Positions 53,099 to 62,352 are shown, numbered from the stretch's first letter. The stretch: 64,000 nucleotides of DNA from an uncultured Bacteroidia bacterium (GCA_902786745.1 CADADR010000002.1:359397-423396), one strand, 5' to 3'. The notes: a model not told the origin generated them from the sequence alone. Numbers and translations are program-made.

Positions 53099-54169
53099 AT
53101 GGACGAACAGACACATAACACCTACAGTTCCAAATACTTATGCAGACTATTGGTGGAATATAGGAAGCCCATCCTCATTATTCTTGCGTTGGCCGCCCTC
53201 TGTGCCATCGTTTTCAGTGCCCCTTTTTTCATCACGCCCCTGTATAAGTCCACCACAATCATCTACCCCACTTCCAGCAACTCCATCTCCAAGGTTCTCA
53301 TCAGCACTACGTATCAGTCGGAGAAGGACATCATGAACTTTGGTGAGGACGAGCAGACCGAACAGATGTTGCAAGTGTTAAACTCGAATCGCGTACGCGA
53401 CAAAGTCATCAGCCGCTTCAACCTGATGGAACACTACAACATCAAGGCCAACAGCAAATACCCTATCACCAGGCTGAACAAACTCTACGATGCCCGCATC
53501 AAGTTCCGCCGCACGGAATACAACGCGGTGAAGATCACCGTCTTGGACTCTGACGCCGCACTCTCGGCACGTATCGCCAATGAGATCGCCGAAATCTTCG
53601 ACAGCACCATGAACCAGATGCAAAAGGAAGTCGCCACCGAGGCCTTCCGTATCGTTGAGCAGGAATATGGCACCCTCGTTGCCGAAATGAACATGCTGGA
53701 AGATTCGTTGAACACCTTGCGTAAGCTAGGCGTGTTCGACTATGAGTCGCAAGTGGAGATGCTCAGCCAACAGCTGGCTGTCGAATTGGGCAAAGGCAAC
53801 ACGCAAGGCGTCAAGAACATACAAGAGCAACTTGACGTGCTGGCAGAATATGGCGGTGCCTCCTACGCCATCAACGAGCGTTTGGACAACGACCGCTTGC
53901 AACTCTCATTGGTCAAGTCGAAATACGAGGAAGCCAAGGTCGACGCCACCGAGTTCATCCCGCACAAGTTCGTCGTCACCTCCGCCTTCCAGGCCGAACG
54001 CAAGAGCTATCCCGTGCGTTGGATCATCGTGGTGATTACCGTGTTGAGCACGCTGCTGCTGCTCATCTTCTGCCTCGTGTTCTACGACCGTTCCAATGGC
54101 TTTTTTCGCCGCCAGGCCGACAAGGAAGCGGCCTCCAAGGAAAAAAAGAACCATTTTGGAAAAGAATGA
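53099..54169 (+). CDS. Wzz-like chain-length determinant protein 1
   Basis: 356 residues. TM1 at about 20-42 (ILIILALAALCAIVFSAPFF), a periplasmic helical domain with a coiled coil, and TM2 at about 305-327 (WIIVVITVLSTLLLLIFCLV), preceded by the Wzz-type Pro-rich SYPVRW. No C-terminal tyrosine kinase domain. Wzz/PCP proteins set the length of polysaccharide chains in the inner membrane. The C-terminal tail is basic (DKEAASKEKKNHFGKE). The second Wzz-like gene starts 55 bases downstream. Confidence 0.82.
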   Translation: MDEQTHNTYSSKYLCRLLVEYRKPILIILALAALCAIVFSAPFFITPLYKSTTIIYPTSSNSISKVLISTTYQSEKDIMNFGEDEQTEQMLQVLNSNRVRDKVISRFNLMEHYNIKANSKYPITRLNKLYDARIKFRRTEYNAVKITVLDSDAALSARIANEIAEIFDSTMNQMQKEVATEAFRIVEQEYGTLVAEMNMLEDSLNTLRKLGVFDYESQVEMLSQQLAVELGKGNTQGVKNIQEQLDVLAEYGGASYAINERLDNDRLQLSLVKSKYEEAKVDATEFIPHKFVVTSAFQAERKSYPVRWIIVVITVLSTLLLLIFCLVFYDRSNGFFRRQADKEAASKEKKNHFGKE

Positions 54170-54224
54170 GACTATAACTGCACCTAATATAACATCAACT
54201 ACTCCGACAACAACAAAACAAATC

Positions 54225-55160
54225 ATGGATAACAATTTCAACAACCTTTCACTTGTCCAACTCGTGCTGAAATGGAAATGGCACATCTTGATCATCACAG
54301 TGGCTGCAGCCATCTTAGGTGCCATCTTCTCCAGCTCACTGTTCATCACCCCGCTCTACAAGTCAGAGGCCGTGGCCTATCCCGCCAACATCAGCCCCTA
54401 CTCCGATGAGAGCGAGACCGAACAGATGCTGCAGATCATCAACTCGCAGTCCATCATGGACTCCATCATCGAGAAGTATGACCTGTGGTCGGACTACAAA
54501 ATCGACAAGAACTACAAGTTCGCCAAGACTTACATGCTCAATGAGTACCGCAGTAAGATCAAGATCAGCAAGACCCCTTACGAGGCCGTCAGCATCACGG
54601 TGATGGACAAGGACCCCTTTGTGGCCTGCGACATCGCCAAGGACATCCTCAACTTCTACGACCAAAAGGTGCATAAACTGCACACCCAGAAAGTCGGTGA
54701 AGTGGTGGCCATGTATGAAAGACAGTTGAACGAGAAGCAACGTAACATCGACTCGCTGAAACAGCTTCTTACCGACTATGGTACGGAATACGGAGTGACT
54801 GACTATACCAGCCAGGCTCGTGAGGTGACCAAAGGCTACCTGAGTGGTTCGGCAAAGGCCACTGAGTTGAAAAGCAACTTAGAGCAATACGGTGCCGAAG
54901 TGCTCGACCTCCGCACGAAAATCGAAGCCGAGGCCACCACGTATGTCAACACCAAGGTTGACTACGAACAGAACCTGCGTTTCTTCAACTCCGATCTTAC
55001 CTATTCCAACATCGTCACCGAGCCTTTCCCGGCCGACAAGAAAGCCTTCCCAGTGCGTTGGGTTGTCGTGGCCCTCTCCGCTTTAGGCGCCATGCTGCTC
55101 TCCATCCTGGTGATCTTCATCATCGAAAACCGCAAGCGTTTCGTGGCTGAAAGCAAATAA
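54225..55160 (+). CDS. Wzz-like chain-length determinant protein 2
   Basis: 311 residues from ATG 54225 (upstream open codons overlap the previous gene). It begins NFNNLSLVQLVLKWKWHILI; TM1 at about 17-40, a periplasmic helical domain, and TM2 near 280-302 preceded by KKAFPVRW. It is similar in plan and in the LFITPLYKS motif to protein 1, so the two are tandem paralogues that may form a mixed oligomer. The ligase-like gene follows after 3 bases with a GTG start. Confidence 0.82.
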   Translation: MDNNFNNLSLVQLVLKWKWHILIITVAAAILGAIFSSSLFITPLYKSEAVAYPANISPYSDESETEQMLQIINSQSIMDSIIEKYDLWSDYKIDKNYKFAKTYMLNEYRSKIKISKTPYEAVSITVMDKDPFVACDIAKDILNFYDQKVHKLHTQKVGEVVAMYERQLNEKQRNIDSLKQLLTDYGTEYGVTDYTSQAREVTKGYLSGSAKATELKSNLEQYGAEVLDLRTKIEAEATTYVNTKVDYEQNLRFFNSDLTYSNIVTEPFPADKKAFPVRWVVVALSALGAMLLSILVIFIIENRKRFVAESK

Positions 55161-55163
55161 GTC

Positions 55164-56606
55164 GTGGAGAAAAGAGCAAAAATAGCTTGGCTTTATGTCG
55201 TCTCGGCCCTTTTCTTGGCCGTGGGGCTGTTCCTTGTGGTGAAGAAGAACACCTACCTCTTCTTTGCCTTGCCCGTCGTTATGGGCGTGCTCCTGCTCTA
55301 CATCTTCTCCCTCGACAAGGTTCTTCTGCTTACGGCATTCACCGTGCCGCTATCGATCAACCTGAAGGCTCTCGAAGCGGGTCTGGCCATCTCCCTGCCC
55401 GCCGAGCCTCTGCTGATCGGCATTATGGTGCTATTCTTCGCCAAGATGCTATATGACGGCAAATACGACAAACGCATCTCACACCATCCCATCACCATCG
55501 TCATCTATTGCATGTTCGCCTGGATGCTGGTCACCACCATCACCAGCGAGATGCCCGTGGTGTCGCTCAAATTCATATTGTCGAGACTCTGGTTTGTCGT
55601 CCCTGCCTTCTTCCTCTGTGCCATCCTTTTCAAGAAGCCCAAAAACATCCATTGGTTCATCTGGCTTTATATCGCAGCCCTGTGCATCGTATGTGTATAC
55701 ACCATCATCCACCACGCACAGTTTGGCTTCGATGGCGACTCGGCACACTGGGTGATGACACCTTTCTATAACGACCACACGGCCTACGGCGCTGCCTTGG
55801 CCATCTACCTTATCCTGGCGTTGACCTATGTCTTCCTGCCGGGCATAAAGACCTCACGACGCCTCATCATCATCGGTGTTGTAGCGCTACTGAGTGTCGC
55901 ACTGGTATTCTCCAACTGCCGTGCCGCATGGCTGAGTGTGATTGCAGCCTTGGCAGTGTTGATTTGTGTGTTGCTGAAGATCAAATTCCGTTGGATCGCC
56001 ACCGTAGTGGTGGTCTTAGTAGGCCTCTTCCTCGCCTTCCAAAACCAAATCATCGACGCTTTGGAGAAGAACAACCAAGACGCCTCTGGCGACCTTGTGG
56101 AAAACGTTCAGTCCATCACCAACATCTCCACCGATGCCTCCAACCTAGAACGCATCAACCGCTGGCAGTCGGCCTTCCGACTGTTCAACGAACGTCCTGT
56201 GTTTGGTTGGGGTCCCGGTACCTACCAGTTCGTGTACGCCCCCTACCAGATGTCGAAGGAAAAGACCATCATCAGCACCAACGCCGGCGACGGTGGCAAC
56301 GCCCACTCCGAATACTTCGGTCCCCTTGCCGAGCAAGGCATTGTGGGTTCTATCCTTGTGCTGATCCTAGTCATCGTCACCGTTTACCATGGCATGAAGG
56401 CCTACAAACGTTGCAAAAACAGACAAGCTAAAACGCTGGTGTTGGGCGCCACCCTCGCCTTCATCAGCTATTTCGTCCACGGTCTCCTCAACAACTTTAT
56501 GGACACCGACAAGCTTGCTGTCCCCGTGTGGAGTCTCGCCGCTTTGATTGCCGCCATCGACGTGTATTATGCCGACAAGGAAACGTTTGACGAGGTGAAA
56601 GAATAA
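55164..56606 (+). CDS. O-antigen ligase / Wzy-type membrane protein
   Basis: 480 residues from GTG 55164. About 11-12 TM segments, with a large periplasmic loop carrying RINRWQSAFRLFNERPVFGW and GPGTYQFVYAP, followed by NAHSEYFGPLAEQGIVGSIL. The W-x-x-A...P-x-x-GxGxG and HNxxL-like (NAHSEYF) motifs are those of the O-antigen ligase/polymerase (Wzy/WaaL) family. With the flippase and two Wzz proteins it forms the Wzy-dependent assembly core of a surface glycan. A clear terminator follows. Confidence 0.85.
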   Translation: MEKRAKIAWLYVVSALFLAVGLFLVVKKNTYLFFALPVVMGVLLLYIFSLDKVLLLTAFTVPLSINLKALEAGLAISLPAEPLLIGIMVLFFAKMLYDGKYDKRISHHPITIVIYCMFAWMLVTTITSEMPVVSLKFILSRLWFVVPAFFLCAILFKKPKNIHWFIWLYIAALCIVCVYTIIHHAQFGFDGDSAHWVMTPFYNDHTAYGAALAIYLILALTYVFLPGIKTSRRLIIIGVVALLSVALVFSNCRAAWLSVIAALAVLICVLLKIKFRWIATVVVVLVGLFLAFQNQIIDALEKNNQDASGDLVENVQSITNISTDASNLERINRWQSAFRLFNERPVFGWGPGTYQFVYAPYQMSKEKTIISTNAGDGGNAHSEYFGPLAEQGIVGSILVLILVIVTVYHGMKAYKRCKNRQAKTLVLGATLAFISYFVHGLLNNFMDTDKLAVPVWSLAALIAAIDVYYADKETFDEVKE

Positions 56607-56624
56607 AAGCCATCAACAACAAAC

Positions 56625-56658
56625 AAAAAACGCCGTCCAAATCTGGATGGCGTTTTTT
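56625..56658. terminator. Bidirectional terminator between the glycan and FKBP clusters
   Basis: AAAAAACGCC-G-TCCA and TGGA-T-GGCGTTTTTT form a long stem with loop AATC and one G-T pair. A-run and T-run on the two sides serve both convergent units. Confidence 0.8.
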
Positions 56659-56680
56659 GTTTTCACCGAAAACCTGATGC

Positions 56681-57994
56681 TTACTTGATTTCCACAAGTT
56701 CAAGATCGATCTTCAGCGGAGAATAGGCAGGTAAGAGGTCCTCGTCAATGACGAAGTCGCCAAAAGCCAAGGCTGAAGGCGACACCAGCGAGACCTTCGA
56801 GCCCTTTGACATGGTCATCACGGCCTCCTCGATGGCGGGCAACATCTCGTTGTTACCAATCTTAAAGGTCACAGGATGCTCATACTCATAGCTCGATTCC
56901 AGCAACTCGCCTTTCAAATTGCTCATCACGTAATGCACCGTCACCTCATCACCCCATTGGGCAACGGGACCGGTACCTTCCTCTTTCCTAATGATGACAA
57001 GGCCCGACTCAGTAGGTTGCTCCGTGATGCCATTGGCCTTGAGATAATCCTCCATGGTCTTTTGCTCAAGCGACATGAGACGCTTTGCCTCAGCCTCTTT
57101 TTGGGCTTGCTGCGCCTCCATCTTCTTGTCGTAGGTGGCTTTGTCCATCACGCTGTTCATCTTCAGCAACACGACCAAAGGGGTATAGGGATCGATGTGG
57201 CTCTCATAGCCCACGCTATCGAAGGCGAGCTCAGAGGGCAGCACGAAACGCATGGTACCGCCTTCGGGCACCATGCCCAAGGCCTCGTTGAAGCCAGCGC
57301 TGATGAATTCCTCACCATACTGCATCTCGACAGGCTCAATGCCGAACGAATGCATGATGGTATCGCCCTTGGGACCGCACATGGTGAAGTCGAAATTGAC
57401 ATACTCACCCATTTGTGCCGTCCTGCCTTTGCCAGATTGCTCAAGAACGATCAAGCCCGATTCCGTCACCGTATTCTTCGCGTCTTCACGAAGCGGTGCC
57501 AAAAAGTCAAGCTCAGCCTGTCGCAAACTGTCGAGCAAGACCTTACGCTCGGCTTCGAGGATTTCATAAGGCTTCACGGAGAGCAGCTTCAGCTCGTAAT
57601 AGATGGGCTTGCCCGCATATTCCTCAGGCACGTCCATCTGCAGCATGGTCATAAACACCGAGTCGGACAAGACCGCCAGTTGGGCTGAGTCGCCCACATG
57701 CATCATCAGCAGACCGTCGACGACGTCGCCTTTGAAATCGGCCTCTCTGAGCACAAGTGTCATAGGCTCAGTGCCAGCAGTGGTAAACAGCAGCGTGTCG
57801 TTGAAGTACTGCGCCATCTCGAAGGTCACCTCGTCCTTCAGGCGGGGCATGACCTCTTTGTCGTTCTTGTTATAGAACTTCATGTAGGCGCCGTTCTTCA
57901 TCTGCTTCAAGCCCGGATAGGGGGACTTGCTGCCACAGGCAACGAAGAGCAGACACGAAACGCCGATGAGGACCGACTTAAGAAGTCTTTTCAT
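56681..57994 (-). CDS. FKBP-type peptidyl-prolyl isomerase lipoprotein 4 (two-domain)
   Basis: 437 residues from ATG 57994. Lipoprotein signal MKRLLKSVLIGVSCLLFVAC, followed by the array-typical SPYPGLKQMKNGAYMKFYNK. Two FKBP-like regions: one around 180-275 (SGLIVLEQSGKGRTAQMGEY) and one at 335-437 (SGLVIIRKEEGTGPVAQWGD, then KVSLVSPSALAFGD). FKBP proteins isomerise X-Pro bonds and act as chaperones; a lipid anchor places it in the periplasm or outer membrane. Several active-site aromatic residues of classic FKBPs seem replaced (LVSPSALAFG in place of IPxxLAYG), so activity may be reduced. It starts 1 base after the previous FKBP stop. Confidence 0.82.
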   Translation of the reverse strand: MKRLLKSVLIGVSCLLFVACGSKSPYPGLKQMKNGAYMKFYNKNDKEVMPRLKDEVTFEMAQYFNDTLLFTTAGTEPMTLVLREADFKGDVVDGLLMMHVGDSAQLAVLSDSVFMTMLQMDVPEEYAGKPIYYELKLLSVKPYEILEAERKVLLDSLRQAELDFLAPLREDAKNTVTESGLIVLEQSGKGRTAQMGEYVNFDFTMCGPKGDTIMHSFGIEPVEMQYGEEFISAGFNEALGMVPEGGTMRFVLPSELAFDSVGYESHIDPYTPLVVLLKMNSVMDKATYDKKMEAQQAQKEAEAKRLMSLEQKTMEDYLKANGITEQPTESGLVIIRKEEGTGPVAQWGDEVTVHYVMSNLKGELLESSYEYEHPVTFKIGNNEMLPAIEEAVMTMSKGSKVSLVSPSALAFGDFVIDEDLLPAYSPLKIDLELVEIK

Positions 57995-57995
57995 C

Positions 57996-58904
57996 TTATT
58001 CAAAGTCAACAAGTTCTACATCAAAGACCAAGTTGGAGAAAGGCACGATCTTATCACCAGCCTGTCTGTCGCCATAAGCGAGATAGTAAGGGATGTAAAG
58101 CACGCCCTTCTCGCCTTTCGACATCAACTGGATGCCTTCGTCCCAACCCGGGATAACCTGACCGACACCGATCGGGATGCTGATGGGTTCACCTCTCTCG
58201 ACGGAGGAGTCAAACACTGTGCCGTCAAGCAGCTTGCCAGTGTAGTGCACCTTCACCATCTTACCCACTTCGGGCTTCTCGCCATTGCCTTCCTGGGTCA
58301 TCACATAGATGAGGCCCGACTCGGTAGGCTCGGCCGTAATCTTGTTCTTTGCGAGATATTCAGCCAGTTGCTGGGCAGCGGCAGCCGTCTCTTCAGCGTG
58401 CTCTTCCTTCATCTTGGCGATTCTCTCATCGGTGGTCTTCTTTACCTTGGCAGCCAGATGCTGGGCATACTCGCTCTCAGGATAGAAGTCGTCCAAACGC
58501 ACGTTGAAACGCATCACATCGGTCGAGGTAAAGCCTTCAGGCAACGTGGGCTGACCCATCAGCTTCATGAAGGTAGAGTCGATGTTGACAATGAAGGAAG
58601 CGGAGTCGCCTTTGTGCATCATGGCCAGACCCTCGAAGAGATCGCCAGCAAACTGCGATTCCATGAGTTGCATAACATTGTCGGTAACAGGAATGACAAC
58701 AGCCGTGTCGTTCACAGTGCAGCTGATGCCCACTTCCATCAAATCTTGGGGTTGAGGAAGTTCGCCAGCATTCTGGTTGTAGAACTGATAGTACAATCCG
58801 TTCTGAGTCTTTTCATAACCCGGATAAGGGTTCTTCTCGCCACAGGCAGTCATGCCAGCAGCAATCATGGCCACAACAGCCATCATCAAGATACTTTTTT
58901 TCAT
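57996..58904 (-). CDS. FKBP-type peptidyl-prolyl isomerase lipoprotein 3 (single-domain)
   Basis: 302 residues. Signal MKKSILMMAVVAMIAAGMTAC with lipobox, then YPGYEKTQNGLYYQFYNQNA. The C-terminal FKBP domain (about 195-302) is canonical: VKVHYTGKLLDGTVFDSSVE, RGEPISIPIGVGQVIPGWDE, and VLYIPYYLAYGDRQAG. It is the best-conserved isomerase domain of the four-gene array. The N-terminal 190 residues are the shared array-specific domain, containing an MMHKGDSASFIV segment. Confidence 0.9.
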   Translation of the reverse strand: MKKSILMMAVVAMIAAGMTACGEKNPYPGYEKTQNGLYYQFYNQNAGELPQPQDLMEVGISCTVNDTAVVIPVTDNVMQLMESQFAGDLFEGLAMMHKGDSASFIVNIDSTFMKLMGQPTLPEGFTSTDVMRFNVRLDDFYPESEYAQHLAAKVKKTTDERIAKMKEEHAEETAAAAQQLAEYLAKNKITAEPTESGLIYVMTQEGNGEKPEVGKMVKVHYTGKLLDGTVFDSSVERGEPISIPIGVGQVIPGWDEGIQLMSKGEKGVLYIPYYLAYGDRQAGDKIVPFSNLVFDVELVDFE

Positions 58905-58935
58905 TTTTAGTGGTATTAGATTTAGTTAATGATTC

Positions 58936-60246
58936 TTATTGTTTGTCTATAACATCCAGTAATTCAACGTCGAAAACGAGGTTGGAATAAGGAGGGATAT
59001 TGCCATAGGTCTCCGTGCCATAGGCCAGGGTGTAGGGCAACACAAAACGTGCCTTCTCTCCCACTCTCATCATGCCTACGCCTTCCTCCAGACCTTTCAG
59101 CACCTTGCCTTTGCCATATTCAAATTCATAATAATCGCCCAACTGTTTAGAGTCACCCAGAGGCGAACCGTCGAGATAGGTGGCTACAAACTTGATGCGT
59201 GCGGTCTGACCCTCCTTGGGCTGAGCACCTTCCGTGGTCACCGTCTTGTTGTAGAACAGGCCCGAAGCCGTATAGTCAGTGATGTTGTTAGCCTTTAAAT
59301 ACTCGAAGAAAGCCTTCTCTGATTCGGCTTTCATAGCCTGCATGGCGCGTTCTTTCTCAGCCTGAAGCTCAGCTGCAGTGGTGATATGCAACAGTTTGAT
59401 ATCATACACTAGGTTGGAATAAGACGGGATTGAACCCACCGAGTGTTCGCCGTAAGCCATGTCACAAGGAATGATAGCCTTCACACGCTCGCCAAGATGC
59501 ATACGCGGCACAATATCCTCCCACCCAGGGATGGTATAGCCTTCTCCCAAAACGAAAGAGAACTTGTCGGGGCTGTCGTAAGTGGAACCCACCGAAGTAC
59601 CATCGAGCAACGAAGCTGAGAAATCAAGCTCCACCTTCTCGCCTTTCACGGGGCAACGGCCCGTTCCCTTCTCCAAAGGAATGATATAGACACCTGATTC
59701 AGTAGGGGTTACATTAATACCATTCGCAGCAATATAGTCTGCTAGACTCTTTTTCGAAGCCTCCATCATGGTTGCCTTCATCTTTTCGATGTTGGCTTGG
59801 AACTCCTCCTGCGACTGATAGCCCAACAGCTTCACCTCGTAGCGGAAATAATCGTCAGCCTTCAATCCCACAGAGTCAGGATTCTGGTCATAATAATGAA
59901 TGGCGATGGAGTCTGCCTTGATATAGAATGATGCCGAATCTCCAACATGCATCATGGCATAGGCTTCCTGAAGGTCGCCAGGGAAATACTGCGCTTGCAG
60001 TTGGGCGAACACCTCTTTTGCCGACTCCTGCCAATCAAAATACAAGGAATCGTTCAGATAGCAAGCCATCTGCACTTGGAGGAAGTCCGTCAGCTTGGGC
60101 TGTTCGGCCTTGGGATCTTGGTTGTAGAATTTGTAGTACAGGCCATCAGCGGTTTTCTTGTAACCCGGAAAACGCTGGGTACAGGCCGTCATCAATAGCA
60201 TTGCCGACAGGCAAACCATAGCGAAAAATAAAGATTTTCTCTTCAT
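58936..60246 (-). CDS. FKBP-type peptidyl-prolyl isomerase lipoprotein 2 (two-domain)
   Basis: 436 residues. Signal ending LMTACTQ, then FPGYKKTADGLYYKFYNQDP. It has the MMHVGDSASFYIKADS segment, a first FKBP domain (about 190-285, DGTSVGSTYDSPDKFSFVLG, IIPCDMAYGEHSVGSIP) and a second at 330-436 (DGSPLGDSKQLGDYYEFEYG, FVLPYTLAYGTETYG). It starts 3 bases after the stop of FKBP 1. Its two-domain plan matches FKBP 4, so the cluster seems to have grown by duplication. Confidence 0.87.
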   Translation of the reverse strand: MKRKSLFFAMVCLSAMLLMTACTQRFPGYKKTADGLYYKFYNQDPKAEQPKLTDFLQVQMACYLNDSLYFDWQESAKEVFAQLQAQYFPGDLQEAYAMMHVGDSASFYIKADSIAIHYYDQNPDSVGLKADDYFRYEVKLLGYQSQEEFQANIEKMKATMMEASKKSLADYIAANGINVTPTESGVYIIPLEKGTGRCPVKGEKVELDFSASLLDGTSVGSTYDSPDKFSFVLGEGYTIPGWEDIVPRMHLGERVKAIIPCDMAYGEHSVGSIPSYSNLVYDIKLLHITTAAELQAEKERAMQAMKAESEKAFFEYLKANNITDYTASGLFYNKTVTTEGAQPKEGQTARIKFVATYLDGSPLGDSKQLGDYYEFEYGKGKVLKGLEEGVGMMRVGEKARFVLPYTLAYGTETYGNIPPYSNLVFDVELLDVIDKQ

Positions 60247-60249
60247 AAC

Positions 60250-60777
60250 TTATTGTATTTCTGTTATTTTTATCGTATAAACCAAAGTTGCATATTCAGG
60301 GATGCGATTGTCATCGCCGTGCAGTCCATAAGCGAGATGATAAGGGATGATGAGTTTGGCCACATCGCCCTTGTGCAGATAGGTCACGGCTTCGTCGAGG
60401 CCCGACTCCACACCGCCTTCGCCCACCACAAACACCTTGGGACCTTCGTTCTCTGACGAATAAATAAGGTCTCCAGCAATGGAATGCAGTTCATAGTCCA
60501 AAGTGACTCGCTGACCTTTCTGTATCTGTTGCTCCGAACCCTGTTTGAGGATCTGGTAGCGTAATCCTGTCCCTGTCTTGGTCAACTCCAAACCATGACG
60601 TCTCACATAATTCTCAATATCCTCCTCTTCCTCGTTCAACAGGTAACGGTTGGCCGTCTCCATGCTACTCTTCATATCGCTTTTCGACACGGAACCAGCA
60701 GGATTCGACGGCTTCTCATTGCAGGAGAAGGTCAAGACCAACAGCAATAGTATCAGATATTTACAGTACCTTCTCAT
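60250..60777 (-). CDS. FKBP-type peptidyl-prolyl isomerase lipoprotein 1 (short)
   Basis: 175 residues. Signal MRRYCKYLILLLLVLTFSC with lipobox, then a short Ser-rich linker and one FKBP domain (about 70-175): TGTGLRYQILKQGSEQQIQK, then HKGDVAKLIIPYHLAYGLHG. It lacks the long N-terminal domain of the other three. It resembles the gliding-motility GldI-type lipoprotein FKBPs of Bacteroidota in size, though I cannot confirm that identity. Its start overlaps the nrnA stop by 4 bases, so it belongs to the nrnA transcript. Confidence 0.87.
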   Translation of the reverse strand: MRRYCKYLILLLLVLTFSCNEKPSNPAGSVSKSDMKSSMETANRYLLNEEEEDIENYVRRHGLELTKTGTGLRYQILKQGSEQQIQKGQRVTLDYELHSIAGDLIYSSENEGPKVFVVGEGGVESGLDEAVTYLHKGDVAKLIIPYHLAYGLHGDDNRIPEYATLVYTIKITEIQ

Positions 60778-61796
60778 TCCGCCTCATTCAACATTTTTTG
60801 GTATTCAGGCAAAACCGATTTCAGCTTTTCCACCGCTTCCTCAAACGAGCACGTCAAGGTGCCGCCTGCAGCGTTAGTGTGGCCACCTCCCTTAAAGTGT
60901 TTGTTGGCCAGTTCGTGTACCGAGAAAGAGCCCTTCGACCTGAAGGAGAACCTGATCTGGTCTTGACGTTCGGTGATAAGCACCGACATCTTGATTTTCT
61001 GCATCGAAAGCGGATAATTCACCACGCCCTCGGTATCGCCTGCTTGATAGTCAAACTTATCCAAATCACTCTTACTCAATGCGATAATAGCAGTAGAATA
61101 CGCATCCAGCACCTCCATTCTATGATCAATGGAGAAGCCCAGCAGACGAAGACGGTTCTCCGACATGGTGTCGTAGACCAACTGGTGTATCATCGTGTAG
61201 GGCATGGACTTGCCTACGAGAATGCTGCACAACTCCATGGTGCGCGGATGATAGATGGAATGGGAAAAAGAACCAGTGTCCGTCATAATGCCCACGAGCA
61301 GGTTGGTAGCGATCGACTCCGTAAGATATTCCATGCCATAATGCAAAATAATCTCAGCCACAATCTCGGAAGCGCTTGACACACAGGTCTCTGAATAGGC
61401 GCAATAGAACTGGTCCAATTCAGGATCGCGATGATGGTCGACCAAGATACGGGGACAACGGGTTTTACCAATCTCATTGTGCAAGATGCCACCTCGCGAC
61501 AGGTTGTTGAAATCCAACATCATGATGCAATCCGCTGCCGCTATGGCGTCCTTAGTGCCTTCAGCATCCTGTTCGAAAATCAAGAAATCCTCGGCACCTG
61601 GCATCCAATGCAAAAAACCAGGGAAGTCATTGGCAACCACCATTTTAACCTCATGGCCCTTAGCTCTCAAAAACTCCGACATGGCCAATACCGACCCTAT
61701 GGCATCGCCATCAGGATTGACATGGCAAGCCAAGACAAAATGCTTGGGCTCTAGAATAATAGCATCAAAGCGATCATAAAAAAGGTTCTGTTGCAT
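60774..61796 (-). CDS. nrnA: DHH/DHHA1 phosphoesterase, NrnA-like oligoribonuclease/pAp phosphatase
   Basis: 340 residues from ATG 61796. A GTG at 61841 lies upstream of the promoter box, and ATG 61805 would leave almost no leader. DHH domain motifs: HVNPDGDAIGS, MLDFNN, LVDHHRD, and the MTDTGSF segment. The DHHA1 domain ends with the RNA-binding KHFKGGGHTNAAGGTL. NrnA degrades nanoRNA (2-5 nt) from the 3' or 5' end and dephosphorylates pAp. It is the first gene of an operon continuing into four FKBP lipoproteins. Confidence 0.92.
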   Translation of the reverse strand: MQQNLFYDRFDAIILEPKHFVLACHVNPDGDAIGSVLAMSEFLRAKGHEVKMVVANDFPGFLHWMPGAEDFLIFEQDAEGTKDAIAAADCIMMLDFNNLSRGGILHNEIGKTRCPRILVDHHRDPELDQFYCAYSETCVSSASEIVAEIILHYGMEYLTESIATNLLVGIMTDTGSFSHSIYHPRTMELCSILVGKSMPYTMIHQLVYDTMSENRLRLLGFSIDHRMEVLDAYSTAIIALSKSDLDKFDYQAGDTEGVVNYPLSMQKIKMSVLITERQDQIRFSFRSKGSFSVHELANKHFKGGGHTNAAGGTLTCSFEEAVEKLKSVLPEYQKMLNEAE

Positions 61797-61814
61797 AACT
61801 TCCATAAAAGTTTG

Positions 61815-61822
61815 CAAAAGTA
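61815..61822 (-). promoter_or_regulatory. Bacteroidota -7 box for nrnA and the FKBP array
   Basis: The minus strand reads TACTTTTGC, 19 bases before ATG 61796. No other box is seen down to 56681. Confidence 0.6.
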
Positions 61823-61865
61823 CACAATTTTCTGATTCCACACCTAATTAATATAAGGAAAAGCT

Positions 61866-62297
61866 TCAACGAGGCGATAGCACCTCGAAAGTATTGTCCT
61901 TATACACCATGATCATCTGTTTAATTTCGCCAGAAACAGGCAGTGAAACAGCAGAAACAGGAGAGGTATTCTGGTTAAAAATGATATTGTCGGCAACATC
62001 AGGAAGATTTTTCTCTTCCTGAGAAGGGAGAGGTGTAGATTGATCAACAGGACGAAGAGGAGCAAAAGGTTCGGAAACCGTCATAGGACCTCTGCCAAAA
62101 ATGATCCAATCCAAGGTATACTCAGAAAACGTCTCTTTCAGTTTTTTGACGAAGTCGAGACTCGGGTTATTGCGTCCCGATAAGAGGTGAGAAATATTCG
62201 AAGGTTGGATACCAAGTCGGAGTGCAAACTCGGCTGCGGTCAAATTTTGCGCTCGGATAATGTGGGCAATTCTGTCTTTCATTTCTGTGTTTTCCAT
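61866..62297 (-). CDS. XRE-family helix-turn-helix regulator
   Basis: 143 residues. N-terminal Cro/C1-type HTH at about 8-62: RIAHIIRAQNLTAAEFALRL, GIQPSNISHLLSGRNNPSLD. The middle is disordered and Pro-rich; a short C-terminal region ends EIKQMIMVYKDNTFEVLSPR. Such regulators bind DNA as dimers; the target is unknown. It has its own promoter box and is followed by nrnA on the same strand after a 69-base gap that contains the nrnA promoter. Confidence 0.85.
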   Translation of the reverse strand: MENTEMKDRIAHIIRAQNLTAAEFALRLGIQPSNISHLLSGRNNPSLDFVKKLKETFSEYTLDWIIFGRGPMTVSEPFAPLRPVDQSTPLPSQEEKNLPDVADNIIFNQNTSPVSAVSLPVSGEIKQMIMVYKDNTFEVLSPR

Positions 62298-62344
62298 CTT
62301 AGTGTCTCCTCAAAAATTCAGTTTTTTACATCAGTTTCAGTTCA

Positions 62345-62352
62345 CAAAAGTA
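62345..62352 (-). promoter_or_regulatory. Bacteroidota -7 box for the XRE regulator
   Basis: The minus strand reads TACTTTTG, 47 bases before the start at 62297. Confidence 0.5.
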
